Assembly (NCBI GenBank): GCA_905234455.1
Contig: CAJOIH010000009.1
Span: 1 to 64,000 of the forward strand
Length of the DNA: 64,000 nucleotides
Direction of reading: 5' to 3'
From: an uncultured Bacteroidales bacterium
GTDB taxonomy: Bacteria; Bacteroidota; Bacteroidia; Bacteroidales; F082
Program-made: the position numbers and the translations under genes
Part shown: one piece after another, positions 28,101-36,386 of the stretch
Numbering within the stretch: the first letter of the stretch is position 1
Layout of the letters: each line of letters begins with the position of its first letter
Notes under the pieces: model-generated
Seen by the model: only the letters and a program-made list of their open reading frames with translations
The model's database searches: none
What the model was told of the DNA's origin: nothing

Positions 28101-29180
28101 GATGGAGGTGAGTTGGGTGGTGTTCTCAGCGGACATGCGGCTATAGAACATGTCGGGGAAATAGTCGCCGTCAACCGATCCGTAATAAAGGTCAGTCACT
28201 TTCTCGGAAGAGGAACCCGTGGTGGCGGGGATTTGGGCCACGTCTCCAACCAAGATGAGGAAGGTGGGCGTTTTGCCTTGGCTCACTCCGGTGTTGTACA
28301 GGTTCTGCACATAGCTGCGGATGGCGCTGTAGGAGGTGCCTGTCTGGGAGGTGGTATAGACATTCACGTCGAAGCCCTTCTGGATCTTCCAGTTGACCCA
28401 GGGCTGCAAGGCGGTGGTGTAGTTCTGCGGGGCGATGACGATCATGTGCACCGGATAAGCCATCAGGTCGGGATGGTCGGTGTAGACGTCAAGGATCTGG
28501 CGATAATTGAACATCTGCTGGTAAACGATGTCGAAATAGGGGCTGTAGGTGCTCAGCAACATGCGCTCGGTCTCGGCTAGGTCGGCGCCTTCAAAGCGGA
28601 CCTCCACCTCGATGTCGTTGAACACGCGCAGGGTGTTGGAAGTGGGGTTGTAGCTCACCGGGTTGACGACCAGCGAACCGATGCGGATACCACGCAGTGT
28701 GCCTTGCACTTCGATGGTAGCTTCGGGAGCCGTGGCAAGGCTGCGCGTCTGGTAGGAAGAGGCTTCGTAAACGAACTCCACGTCCTCAGGACGCTGGTCC
28801 TTGCGGATCGAGGGCTGATGGGGAAGGAGGGTCTTGATGCCATAGTCGGACAAACAATAATCGGTCGTGGTGTAACTGATGATATTGACACTAGGGGTGG
28901 CACCGAAAGGCACGGCCAGGAGCTGATGCGATGCGGGCAGCTGAGGCGTGCCGATTTCTCCGGAGGGGTAAGTGCCTTCAATGGCGATCTCGGAGAAGAT
29001 ACCTCTTGTGGTTGAGACCTCGGCGCTTTCGATGGCGCCGTAGCTGAATACAGCATTAAGGCTGGTAAAGTCGCTTCTGGTGATTTCAGCTTTCGACTCA
29101 CTGCGCATATCGATGCGGCTTTGGGCAAAGGCTGACATCGCGACCAAGGCCAAAACGGAAAGGATGAAATATTTTTTCAT
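25167..29180 (-). CDS. Kgp-like C25 (gingipain family) cysteine protease, T9SS cargo
   Basis: A 1337-aa secreted protease. Start MKKYFILSVLALVAM gives a signal peptide cut at FAQ-S; the longer in-frame start would run into the secDF terminator. Parts: C25 propeptide (about 21-235), catalytic domain (about 240-620) with YTAHGSETGW (His443) and KYFLAMGNCCLTGNF (Cys475/476) plus GAYSYIGSCPVTYWYEDYY, an Ig-like domain (about 625-715), a cleaved-adhesin domain (about 735-915), four InlB B-repeat-like units (about 920-1215), a fifth divergent repeat, and a T9SS type A sorting domain (VYPNPTSGQFKL, PNGIYFLQV). The GNCC motif is of the lysine-gingipain type. Activity is likely; Lys specificity is only inferred. 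Confidence 0.92.
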   Translation of the reverse strand: MKKYFILSVLALVAMSAFAQSRIDMRSESKAEITRSDFTSLNAVFSYGAIESAEVSTTRGIFSEIAIEGTYPSGEIGTPQLPASHQLLAVPFGATPSVNIISYTTTDYCLSDYGIKTLLPHQPSIRKDQRPEDVEFVYEASSYQTRSLATAPEATIEVQGTLRGIRIGSLVVNPVSYNPTSNTLRVFNDIEVEVRFEGADLAETERMLLSTYSPYFDIVYQQMFNYRQILDVYTDHPDLMAYPVHMIVIAPQNYTTALQPWVNWKIQKGFDVNVYTTSQTGTSYSAIRSYVQNLYNTGVSQGKTPTFLILVGDVAQIPATTGSSSEKVTDLYYGSVDGDYFPDMFYSRMSAENTTQLTSIINKILQYEQYTMADPSYLNKVLLIAGQDNYWNPVVAQPTINYATTYYYNTAHGFSNVYAYLNSYSGCYNNLSTGVGFANYTAHGSETGWSGPAFSNSNVNSLTNTNKYFLAMGNCCLTGNFGYSSACFGEAMIRAENKGAYSYIGSCPVTYWYEDYYFGVGAHNTHGGPTPSYTGSSTGCYDGIWMDDTYNTVSSMVFLGNLAVCYAHTGGYQTHSTPLYYWQAYHVLGDGSIMPYRVNPTANNVSHGTTFPAGATSFTVTAEAGSYVGISQNNVLKGAALVPSTGIVNVPVTPVTSGQVKIVVTKPQRQPYIQTLNVAGGTVTHTVTIQADPAEGGTVAFGNKGQRDEITYDFEADFAAQQILDWTVIDADGDGYGWYIRPTGLESLGHNGSQGFVTSASYQEVPLTPDNYLVSPQGQYSSISFWACAQDAAWPQEHFGVAVSTTNGTSPSAFTTIQEWDMTAKRTGNRRERGTNELGTYYEYTVDLSAYAGQDIYVAIRHFNCTDWFRLNVDDITLSTVAVATPITAIYDHGTSCTVTATPSTGYNFVNWTENGNVVSSSANYTFTVNDDRTLVANFSTEPQPQPEQYTINVSADPAAGGTVTGGGTYDEGSSCTVTATANTDYDFENWTENGTVVSTNASYTFTVNGDRNLVAHFSYEPQPQPEQYTITLTADPVEGGEVSGGGTYDEGTPCTAIATANTGYLFDNWTENGTVVSTNAHYSFNVTGDRELVANFSLEPQPQPEMFTINVSALPADGGTVTGGGTYEEGTSCTVSADANDGYNFVNWTENGFVISTNADYSFTVTGNRNLVAHFEQITFTITASAGEFGSITPAGDITVVYGGSQHFEMTPDYDCEVLEVLVDGTSVGAVTEYTFEEVTSDHTIHVTFNQTLGTDETEAQALVVYPNPTSGQFKLTNHGFNEVRVYNTLGVMVLSLNSNGSEDVEIDLSGQPNGIYFLQVSDNHQSITKRIVKMN
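25640..26532 (-). repeat. Tandem InlB B-repeat-like units in the C25 protease
   Basis: Four consecutive units of about 79 residues (237 bp) carry the pattern GGTYDEG-CTVTA-A...F-NWTENG-V-ST-A-Y-F-V-GDR-LVA-F and are joined by the linker EPQPQPE. The first unit lacks its first strand. They match the divergent InlB B-repeat (Listeria-Bacteroides repeat) fold and probably act as a stalk. High similarity at DNA level makes the copy number prone to change or misassembly. Confidence 0.88.
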
Positions 29181-29213
29181 GGTTCGTGTATTTTTGGATT
29201 TTCCTTTAACCTG

Positions 29214-29221
29214 CAAAGATA
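29214..29221 (-). promoter_or_regulatory. -7 promoter box for the C25-porE-purM-prfA-pyrF run
   Basis: On the minus strand this reads TATCTTTG, a perfect TAnnTTTG, 33 nt before the C25 start at 29180. No other -7 box was seen between the downstream genes, so it may drive all five. Confidence 0.65.
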
Positions 29222-29255
29222 ATAAAAAAAGAGGGTGACTGTAACAGCCACCCTC
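29221..29255 (-). terminator. secDF terminator
   Basis: On the minus strand GAGGGTGGCTG and CAGTCACCCTC form a hairpin around a TTA loop (one mismatch), followed by TTTTTTTATT. It lies 22 bp after the secDF stop. Its T tract abuts the C25 promoter box, so the two transcription units are separate. Confidence 0.85.
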
Positions 29256-29277
29256 GAAATTTTGATTAACGACGGTA

Positions 29278-32200
29278 TTATTTCTTCTTACCGTCTTCTT
29301 CAGCCTCAGCAAGTGCCTTGTCCTGCTTGTGACCTTTGAGGAGGTTGTAAGCGATGGGCGAAGACAGGAACACTGAGGAGAAGGTACCAGCCAGGATACC
29401 GACCAACAGGGCGAAGATGAATCCGCGGATGGTGTCGCCGCCGAAGAAGAAGATGGCGAGCAACACGACGAAGGTGGAACCTGAGGTGTTGAACGAACGG
29501 GTCAACGTGCTGTTGACGGCGTTGTTGATGTTCTCCCTCCAAGTGGCCTTCGGGTGCAGGTTGGTGTTCTCACGCACACGGTCGAAGATCACCACGGTGG
29601 CGTTGATGGAGTAACCGATGATGGTCAACACGGCGGCGATGAAGGCCTGGTCAACTTCCATGGTGAACGGCAGGATGTTGAAGAACAGGGAGTACATGCC
29701 GAGCATGATGACGGTATCGTGGGTCAGGGCTGCCAAGGCGGAGAGACCGTACTGCCATCTGCGGAAACGGATGGCGATGTAGGCGAACATCAAGACCAGT
29801 GATACGACGATGGCCCAAACGGATTTGCGCTTGACGTCGCTGGCGATGGTGGCGCCCACTTTCTGGGTGCTCAGCACGCCGATGGTCTCGTCCTCCGAGG
29901 AGAACTGCTCAGGGCTGAGGCTCTGGCTGAACAAGCCGTTCAAGCCTTGGTAGAGGATGCCTTGGATCTCGCTGTCCACTTCGGGGTTGTTGTCTTCGAT
30001 CTTGTACTTGGTCGTGATTTTCACCTGGCCGTTGGGACCGTAGGTCTTCACCTCAGGAGTCTCCCAACCTTCCACGTTGACGGCCGACAGGGCTTCACGC
30101 ACTTGGTCAACCTTCACATCCTGGTCGAAACGCACGATGTAGTTACGACCACCCTTGAAGTCGATGCCGAGGTTCAGGCCCTTGAAGGCGAGTGAACCGA
30201 CGCTGATGACGATCATCACGAGGGCGATGATGTAAGCGGTCTTGCGGAACTTGATGAAATCGAAGTGGGTGTCCTTCAGGAAGTTCTCGGTGAACTTGGT
30301 GGTGAAGGAGATCTCCTTTTCCTTGTCAAGCATTCTCGTGAAGATGAGACGGCTGATGAAGATGGAGGTGAACAGGGAGGTGAGGATACCGATGCAGAGG
30401 GTAACGGCGAAACTGTGGACAGGGCCGGTACCGAGGATGATCAGCACCACGCCGGTGATCAAGGTGGTGACGTTACCGTCGATGATGGCGGAGTAGGCGT
30501 TCTTGTAACCCGCGTCGATGGCCGGGCGGAGGCCCTTGCCGTTGCGGAGCTCTTCCTTGATACGCTCAAAGATAATCACGTTCGAGTCGACAGCCATACC
30601 GAGGGTCAACACGATACCTGCGATGCCAGGCAGGGTCAGCACGGAGCCGAGGCAAGCCAGCACACCGAACAGGAAGAATACGTTGACGATCAAAGCGATA
30701 TCGGCAACCAGACCGGCTTTCTTGTAGAAGAAGACCATGTAGACCAGTACGAGGAGGAAGGCGAACACCATCGACCACATACCTTTCTGGACGGATTCCT
30801 TACCGAGTGAAGGACCAACGACCTGCTCTTCGAGGATACGGGCGGGAGCGGGCAGCTTACCGGCCTTCAGGATGTTGGCCAAGTCTTGTGCCTCTTCGAT
30901 GCTCATGCCGCCGCCGGAGATGCTTGAACGGCCGTTCGGGATCTCGTCGTTGACGACGGGATAGCTGTATACGTAGTTGTCAAGCACGATGGCAATCTGC
31001 TTGCCGACGTTCTCGCCGGTGAGGCGCTTCCAGGCCTTGGCACCTTCCGAGTTCATCTGCAGGGTGACTTCCACCTGGTTGCTCTGGCCGTAGTCCTGAC
31101 GGGCGTCGGTGATGACTTCGCCACCGAGGGCGCACTTGTTGTCGCGCGACATCTTCAGGGCCACGAGTTCGAGATACTCGGCTTCGTCACCGTAGCTCTC
31201 GGGCTTCACCGTCCAAGCGAGCTTCATGGTGCGGGGGAAGATGTTCTCTTCGGCGGCCACGCTCAACATGCGGTTGATGGCGGCGGTGTCCTTCACCTGA
31301 GCCATACCCACGCGAGCGGTGTTGGCAGGACCCTGTTGGGTGTAAGAGGGTTGCAGCAGGAAGTACAAGGGGTTGGCCTCGCGAGCCTTGGCCAAGGCCT
31401 CGTCGTCGCTGAGGTTATCCGTGTTGGTGCTGTCCTGGGCAATCTGGTCGAGAAGGCTGCTGGTGGTGTCGGCCACGGCAAGCTCTTCACCTTCGGCGGG
31501 CTGAGCCTCGAGGGCTTCGGCAGCTTCGGCCTCAGGGGCGACTTCCTCAACAACTTCACCTTCGGCAAGGGCTTTCTGGTCCTTGTTCTTCTGGGCAATC
31601 AGGGCGTTGGCCTGATCGAAGTACTGGTAGATCTCGCTGAAGTTGTAGGTCTCCCAGAACTCGAGTTGTGCAGTGCCTTGGAGGAGCTTACGCACACGGG
31701 CCGGATCCTTGATGCCGGGAAGCTCGACCAGGATGCGGCCGCTGCCCTCCAGCTTCTGGATGTTGGGCTGGGCAACGCCAAAACGGTCGATACGGGTTCT
31801 CAGGATCTGATAGGAACGGTCGATGGCACCATCGGTTTCCTGCTTCAAGACCTTCAGCACTTCGTCGTTGGTGGAGTTGATACTGATATCGTTGTCCTTG
31901 AATTCATAAAGGAAAATGGAGGCAAGGCTTGAGCCGGCGGGGGCGACTTCCTGATAGGCTTGACCGAACAGGGTCACAAAATCGCCTTCACTCTTCTCCT
32001 GACGCTCGGTGGCCAGCTGCATGGCTTGTTGGAAGTAGGGGTCGTTGGCGTTGGCACCGGCCAAGGCGTTCACAATGTCCTTTACTGAGACTTCCAAAGT
32101 GACGTTCATGCCGCCCTTCAAGTCCAAACCTAAGTTGATTTCTCTCTCCTTGGCATCGCGATAGGTGTACTTCTTCACCAGAAGGTTGTACACGTTCACG

Positions 32201-32364
32201 TTGCTCACCGAGTCTAAATAGTAATTCTCCTTGGCCTCATCGCCCTGGGCGAACTCCGCAGCCCGCTTCTCCACCACCTTGGTGACCACGGTGAAGGAAA
32301 GCTGGTAAAGGAAGATCAGCCCGAAAATGATGGCTAAGGTCTTGATTGCTCCTTTGTTTTGCAT
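29278..32364 (-). CDS. secDF: SecD-SecF fusion protein translocase subunit
   Basis: A 1028-aa inner-membrane protein that uses the proton gradient to pull exported proteins through SecYEG. The SecD half has the first TM helix (about 10-30), the LGLDLKGGMNVTLEV motif, a large periplasmic region and five TM helices with GMAVDSNVIIFERIKEE; the SecF half begins near 700 with GLNLGIDFKGGRNYIVRF and ends with GYSINATVVIFDRVRENT. Fusion of the two is normal in Bacteroidota. A low-complexity Glu/Ala-rich insert (about 265-340: EVAPEAEAAEALEAQPAEGE) interrupts the SecD periplasmic domain. The gene has its own promoter and terminator. The many T9SS cargo proteins nearby must first use the Sec route. 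Confidence 0.97.
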   Translation of the reverse strand: MQNKGAIKTLAIIFGLIFLYQLSFTVVTKVVEKRAAEFAQGDEAKENYYLDSVSNVNVYNLLVKKYTYRDAKEREINLGLDLKGGMNVTLEVSVKDIVNALAGANANDPYFQQAMQLATERQEKSEGDFVTLFGQAYQEVAPAGSSLASIFLYEFKDNDISINSTNDEVLKVLKQETDGAIDRSYQILRTRIDRFGVAQPNIQKLEGSGRILVELPGIKDPARVRKLLQGTAQLEFWETYNFSEIYQYFDQANALIAQKNKDQKALAEGEVVEEVAPEAEAAEALEAQPAEGEELAVADTTSSLLDQIAQDSTNTDNLSDDEALAKAREANPLYFLLQPSYTQQGPANTARVGMAQVKDTAAINRMLSVAAEENIFPRTMKLAWTVKPESYGDEAEYLELVALKMSRDNKCALGGEVITDARQDYGQSNQVEVTLQMNSEGAKAWKRLTGENVGKQIAIVLDNYVYSYPVVNDEIPNGRSSISGGGMSIEEAQDLANILKAGKLPAPARILEEQVVGPSLGKESVQKGMWSMVFAFLLVLVYMVFFYKKAGLVADIALIVNVFFLFGVLACLGSVLTLPGIAGIVLTLGMAVDSNVIIFERIKEELRNGKGLRPAIDAGYKNAYSAIIDGNVTTLITGVVLIILGTGPVHSFAVTLCIGILTSLFTSIFISRLIFTRMLDKEKEISFTTKFTENFLKDTHFDFIKFRKTAYIIALVMIVISVGSLAFKGLNLGIDFKGGRNYIVRFDQDVKVDQVREALSAVNVEGWETPEVKTYGPNGQVKITTKYKIEDNNPEVDSEIQGILYQGLNGLFSQSLSPEQFSSEDETIGVLSTQKVGATIASDVKRKSVWAIVVSLVLMFAYIAIRFRRWQYGLSALAALTHDTVIMLGMYSLFFNILPFTMEVDQAFIAAVLTIIGYSINATVVIFDRVRENTNLHPKATWRENINNAVNSTLTRSFNTSGSTFVVLLAIFFFGGDTIRGFIFALLVGILAGTFSSVFLSSPIAYNLLKGHKQDKALAEAEEDGKKK

Positions 32365-32440
32365 TGTAGAAACGATTTAATTATTTGACTTTCAATATTT
32401 TATATTTCTTTTTTAGCTTTTTTGCCTAAAATTGAGCCTG

Positions 32441-32448
32441 CAAAATTA
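32441..32448 (-). promoter_or_regulatory. -7 promoter box for secDF
   Basis: The minus strand reads TAATTTTG (TAnnTTTG), 76 nt before the secDF ATG at 32364, in an AT-rich gap after the ABC permease gene. The leader would be about 70 nt. Confidence 0.55.
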
Positions 32449-32478
32449 GAAATAATTGTTCGATTTCGCAAATTGTTT

Positions 32479-33789
32479 TTAATATTTTAGCCATTTGAAG
32501 ATTTCCTTGTAGGTGGGTTTCTTGCCGTACATCAAGATTCCAGTGCGATAAACCTTGGCGGCCACCCAGGTCATCCCGACGAAGGAGCCGGCGAGGATGA
32601 GGGCGGAGACGACGACCTGCCAGATGGGTATCCCGAAGGGGATGCGGACCATCATCACTACAGGCGAGGTGAAAGGAATCATCGACAGCCAGAGGGCCAA
32701 ACTGCCGTCAGGGTCGTTGACGATGTAGATGGCAGAGAGGAAAGCGATGAGCAAGGGTACCGTCACGGGCAAGGAGAACTGCTGCGAATCGGTGTTGTTG
32801 TCGACCAGGGATCCGATGGCGGCGAACATGGTGGCATAGAGCAGGTAGCCCAGCAGGAAAAACACAAAGAAGCTGAAAATGATGGTGCCGAAGTCGATGG
32901 AATGCACGATGTTGAGCACGTCCTGCACGGCCTCGTTGTCCATAATGTTGGTGCTGCTGATCTCCTGGGCCATGACAGTGCCTTGGCTGATGGCCTCGGG
33001 ATGGCTGATGCCCACGGCGGTTGAGAAGCCGATGTAGATGACGCCGGTGAGCAGGATCCACATCACGAACTGGGTGAGGGCCACCAACGAAACGCCGATG
33101 ATCTTGCCCATCATCAGCTGGAAGGGCTTCACGCTGCTCACGATGACCTCCACGATGCGGCTGCTCTTCTCTTCGGTGACCCCCTGCATCACCTGTCCAC
33201 CAAAGAGCATGATGAACATGTAAATCAATATGGCGAGGATCATCCCGAGGACGAACTGAACTTCTGTAAATGTCTCTTTTTCACCGCCTTCCTCGTCCAT
33301 GCGGATGACGGAGAGGGTGATGCTGGTCTTGATGCTTTCCAAGATGTCGGGGTCGACACCCGAGGCGAGAAGCTTTTGCACCTGGATCTCGTTTTTCATC
33401 ACGTCCTTGATGTGCTCCTCCACGTTCAGTGGCACCTGTTTCATGCTGTAGACCACGGCGCTCGACGGGATGTTGAGTTGGGTCTCAGGGATGAAGAGGG
33501 CAATGTCGAAGAAACCCTGTTGCACCAGCTTTTTGGTGGAATCGATGCTGATGTCGTCGAGCCGGATGAAGGTCTGGTTCTCGGTGCTGACAAATTGTCG
33601 CTCGAACCAATGGCTCTGGTCGACGACGGCGATGGTGCGCTTCTCGTTGTCGGCATGAAGGGCCAGCAGGATGGGGATGATGTAGACGGCGGCGATGAGC
33701 AGGGGACCCAGGAAGGTCATGATGATGAAGCTGCGCTTCTTCACACGGGTGAAATACTCGCGTTTGATGATGAGTCCGATTTTGTTCAT
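32479..33789 (-). CDS. ABC-2 type transporter permease (NatB-like)
   Basis: A 436-aa integral membrane protein. One TM helix near the N-terminus (about 20-43: SFIIMTFLGPLLIAAVYIIPILL) is followed by a large extracytoplasmic domain (about 50-175) and five or six TM helices (about 178-420, for example FVLGMILAILIYMFIMLFGG and FFVFFLLGYLLYATMFA). EEKSSRIVEVIVSSVKPFQLMMGKIIG is the typical ABC-2 coupling loop. The architecture fits NatB/YhaP-type exporters, originally tied to sodium or toxic-compound efflux; the substrate here is unknown. It overlaps the ATPase gene by 4 nt (ATGA), so the two form one exporter. Confidence 0.9.
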   Translation of the reverse strand: MNKIGLIIKREYFTRVKKRSFIIMTFLGPLLIAAVYIIPILLALHADNEKRTIAVVDQSHWFERQFVSTENQTFIRLDDISIDSTKKLVQQGFFDIALFIPETQLNIPSSAVVYSMKQVPLNVEEHIKDVMKNEIQVQKLLASGVDPDILESIKTSITLSVIRMDEEGGEKETFTEVQFVLGMILAILIYMFIMLFGGQVMQGVTEEKSSRIVEVIVSSVKPFQLMMGKIIGVSLVALTQFVMWILLTGVIYIGFSTAVGISHPEAISQGTVMAQEISSTNIMDNEAVQDVLNIVHSIDFGTIIFSFFVFFLLGYLLYATMFAAIGSLVDNNTDSQQFSLPVTVPLLIAFLSAIYIVNDPDGSLALWLSMIPFTSPVVMMVRIPFGIPIWQVVVSALILAGSFVGMTWVAAKVYRTGILMYGKKPTYKEIFKWLKY

Positions 33790-34529
33790 GGCTTGAGGTT
33801 TCTGGATTGGACTTCCTGGATGAAGATGTCGGTCATCGACGGCAGGGGAGAGGTTTCGGATTCGCGGTGCATGGCCTTCACATCGGCCACCTTGCCTTCC
33901 AAGATCTTCTCACCTTTATTAATAAGGGATATGCTGTCGCAAAGTTCCTCCACCGAACTCATGTTATGGGTGGAGAGCAGGACGGTGGCTCCTTTGTCGC
34001 GCAACTCCAGTATCGACTCCTTGAGCAGGTTGGCGTTGATGGGGTCGAAGCCGGAGAAGGGCTCGTCGAAGATGAGGATGTCGGGCTCGTGGATCACCGT
34101 GGTGATGAACTGCACCTTCTGTTGCATGCCCTTGGAGAGTTCCTCCACCTTCTTGTCCCACCACTCGCCGATCTCGAACTTCTCAAACCATTGTTTGAGC
34201 CTCCTAGTGGCTTCGGCTTTGCCGATGCCTTTGAGCTGGGCCAGGTAGATGGCCTGCTCGCCGACTTTCATTTTCTTGTAGAGGCCACGTTCCTCGGGGA
34301 GGTAGCCGATGCGTTCCACGTGCTGGGGACGGAGGGGCTCACCGTCGATGAGCACCTGGCCGGTGTCGGGACCGGTGATCTGGTTGAGGATGCGGATGAG
34401 GGTGGTCTTGCCCGCTCCGTTGGGGCCTAATAAACCGTAAACGCTCTGCTCGGGCACGGTGAGGCTCACGTTGTTGAGCGCCACATGGTCGGCATAGCGT
34501 TTGGTTACGTTGATGACTTCTATTTTCAT
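33786..34529 (-). CDS. ABC transporter ATP-binding protein (NatA-like)
   Basis: A 247-aa ATPase subunit for the adjacent ABC-2 permease. Walker A is GPNGAGKTTLIRIL, the signature is a variant LSKGMQQKVQ in place of LSGGQ, and Walker B is ILIFDEPFSGFDP. The H-loop is in LLSTHNMSSVEEL. The variant signature is common in NatA/YhaQ-type proteins. It lies 18 nt after dnaJ and overlaps the permease by 4 nt, so the exporter appears to be cotranscribed with chaperone genes. Confidence 0.93.
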   Translation of the reverse strand: MKIEVINVTKRYADHVALNNVSLTVPEQSVYGLLGPNGAGKTTLIRILNQITGPDTGQVLIDGEPLRPQHVERIGYLPEERGLYKKMKVGEQAIYLAQLKGIGKAEATRRLKQWFEKFEIGEWWDKKVEELSKGMQQKVQFITTVIHEPDILIFDEPFSGFDPINANLLKESILELRDKGATVLLSTHNMSSVEELCDSISLINKGEKILEGKVADVKAMHRESETSPLPSMTDIFIQEVQSRNLKP

Positions 34530-34547
34530 GGAAGTGAGGTTTCAGGA

Positions 34548-35714
34548 TTAGCTGAAATAGTCGCGCAGTTTCTTGAAGAACGACCGGTCGTCGTCGTTGG
34601 GGGCGGGTTTGAAGCTCTCCGACTTGTTGAGTTCCTGCAGGAGTTTCTCGTCGTCACGGGTGACTTTCTTGGGGATCCACACGTTGACGTAGACCAGGAG
34701 GTCGCCGCTCCCGTAGCCGTTGACCACGGGCAGGCCCTTGCCACGGAGTCGCAGGATCTTGCCGCTCTGTGTGCCGGGGGCGATTTTGACCCTCACCTTG
34801 CCGCTTACCGTAGGTACTTCTGCTTCGGTGCCGAGGATGGCCTGGGGCACCGAGATGAACAGGTTGTAGATGAGGTTGCTTCCGTCGCGCTCGAGCTCGG
34901 GATGGGCTTCCTCTTCGATGAGCACATAGAGGTCGCCGTTGACGCCGTTATGCGGACCCGCGCCGCCTTTGCCGCGCAGGGTGAGCTGCATGCCTTCGCC
35001 GACGCCGGCAGGGATGTCGATGTCGATGACTTCCTCGCCTTTGACGATGCCGTCGCCGTGACAGTGGGTGCATTTGTTCTTGATGATCTTGCCCGTGCCG
35101 CCGCAGTTGGGACAGGTCGAGGCCGTCTGCATCTGGCCGAACAGGGAGTTGACGGTGCGGACGACCTGGCCACGGCCCTTGCAGGTGGGACAGGTGTCGG
35201 TGGTGCCGTCCTCCGACCCTGAGCCATGGCAACGGTCGCAGGTGACGTATTTGCTGACTTTGATCTTTTTCTTCGCGCCTTTCTCAATCTCCTGGAGGTT
35301 CATCTTGACTTTGACGCGGATGTTGCCGCCGCGTTCGCGCACGGTGCCGCCTGAGCGGGAGCCGCCGAAGCCGCCTCCGAAGCCTCCGCTGAAGAAGCTG
35401 CCCAACCCGAAGTCGGCGAATAAGTCGCCGAACTGGCTGAAGATGTCGTCCATCGACATGCCTTGTCCGCTGTAGCCGCCCGCGCCGCCCATGCCGGCGA
35501 AGCCGAACTGGTCGTAACGTTGCCGCTTCTCAGGGTTGCTCAGCACCTCGTAGGCCTCAGCGGCTTCCTTGAACTTCTCCTCGGCCTCCTTGTCGCCAGG
35601 GTTGCGGTCGGGGTGATATTGCAAGGCCAGCTTCCGGTAGGCTTTCTTCAGCTCCTCCGGAGTGGCGCTCTTGCTGACGCCTAATACCTCGTAATAATCT
35701 CTTTTTTCTGCCAT
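34548..35714 (-). CDS. dnaJ: Chaperone DnaJ
   Basis: A 388-aa type I Hsp40 co-chaperone that delivers clients to DnaK and stimulates its ATPase. The J domain (1-70) carries HPD in [11 protein letters not shown]; a Gly/Phe-rich linker follows (about 75-125: [29 protein letters not shown]); then four CxxCxGxG zinc motifs ([32 protein letters not shown]) and the C-terminal client-binding domains. All zinc ligands are intact. It lies 13 nt after grpE. The dnaK gene is not in the window. Confidence 0.97.
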   Translation of the reverse strand: MAEKRDYYEVLGVSKSATPEELKKAYRKLALQYHPDRNPGDKEAEEKFKEAAEAYEVLSNPEKRQRYDQFGFAGMGGAGGYSGQGMSMDDIFSQFGDLFADFGLGSFFSGGFGGGFGGSRSGGTVRERGGNIRVKVKMNLQEIEKGAKKKIKVSKYVTCDRCHGSGSEDGTTDTCPTCKGRGQVVRTVNSLFGQMQTASTCPNCGGTGKIIKNKCTHCHGDGIVKGEEVIDIDIPAGVGEGMQLTLRGKGGAGPHNGVNGDLYVLIEEEAHPELERDGSNLIYNLFISVPQAILGTEAEVPTVSGKVRVKIAPGTQSGKILRLRGKGLPVVNGYGSGDLLVYVNVWIPKKVTRDDEKLLQELNKSESFKPAPNDDDRSFFKKLRDYFS

Positions 35715-35727
35715 AATCTATTAACTC

Positions 35728-36315
35728 CTAACTCCCCACTACCACTCTGGCGAAGCGAATCACCACGCCATTGAGTTTGTAACCTTTTTGGATGACATCG
35801 ATGACCTTGCCCTTCTTCGACTCGTCGGGGGCGGGGATGGTAGTCAGGGCCTCGTGCTCGTCGGTGTTGAAGTCGCAGTCGATGGCCACAATCTCCTCTA
35901 GACCTCTCTTTTGGAGCGTGGACTTGAATTTGTTATAGATGAGCGTGACACCTTGAAGGTCGGCTTCGTTGCCGTTCTTCTCCATGTTCTGTATGGCGCG
36001 CTCGAAGTCGTCGAGCACCGGCAACAGGTCTTTCATCACCGCCGCCGAGGCAGTGGCCGAGAGCTCGAGCTTCTCCTTGGCAGTGCGTTTGCGGTAGTTG
36101 TCGAACTCAGAGTAAAGCCGCAGGTAGGTTTCGTTGAGCTCGGCGTACTTCGCCTTGGCTTCTTCCAAAGCCTTGACGTGGGCGCGTCTGCCTTTATGTC
36201 GCTTGCTGCTGGACTCGGCTTCAGGCGCTTGCTGCTGCTCGGTCTCCTGTTGGGGCTGCTCTATGGGTTCATCTTCTTGAATCTCAATGTCTTTCTTTTC
36301 TTCCTTTTCTTCCAT
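35728..36315 (-). CDS. grpE: Nucleotide exchange factor GrpE
   Basis: A 195-aa cytosolic factor that exchanges nucleotide on DnaK. An acidic, Gln-rich N-terminal tail (about 1-40) leads into the long dimerising coiled coil (about 45-100: KYAELNETYLRLYSEFDNY), and the C-terminal beta domain ends in ITY-type sequence GYKLNGVVIRFARVVVG. It precedes dnaJ by 13 nt. The 71 nt between murA and grpE hold an AT-rich stretch but no -7 box that I can support, so grpE may be transcribed with uvrD-murA. Confidence 0.95.
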   Translation of the reverse strand: MEEKEEKKDIEIQEDEPIEQPQQETEQQQAPEAESSSKRHKGRRAHVKALEEAKAKYAELNETYLRLYSEFDNYRKRTAKEKLELSATASAAVMKDLLPVLDDFERAIQNMEKNGNEADLQGVTLIYNKFKSTLQKRGLEEIVAIDCDFNTDEHEALTTIPAPDESKKGKVIDVIQKGYKLNGVVIRFARVVVGS

Positions 36316-36386
36316 GATACATAATTAATTTAATGATGCGGTGACATCATCAAACTGTTTGCCAATAAGGTGATGTTGACAAAATG

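Noticed and set aside
29181-29312. Longer start for the C25 protease
   Set aside because: It would pass through the secDF terminator and the gene's own -7 box; the Met at 29180 starts a proper signal peptide.
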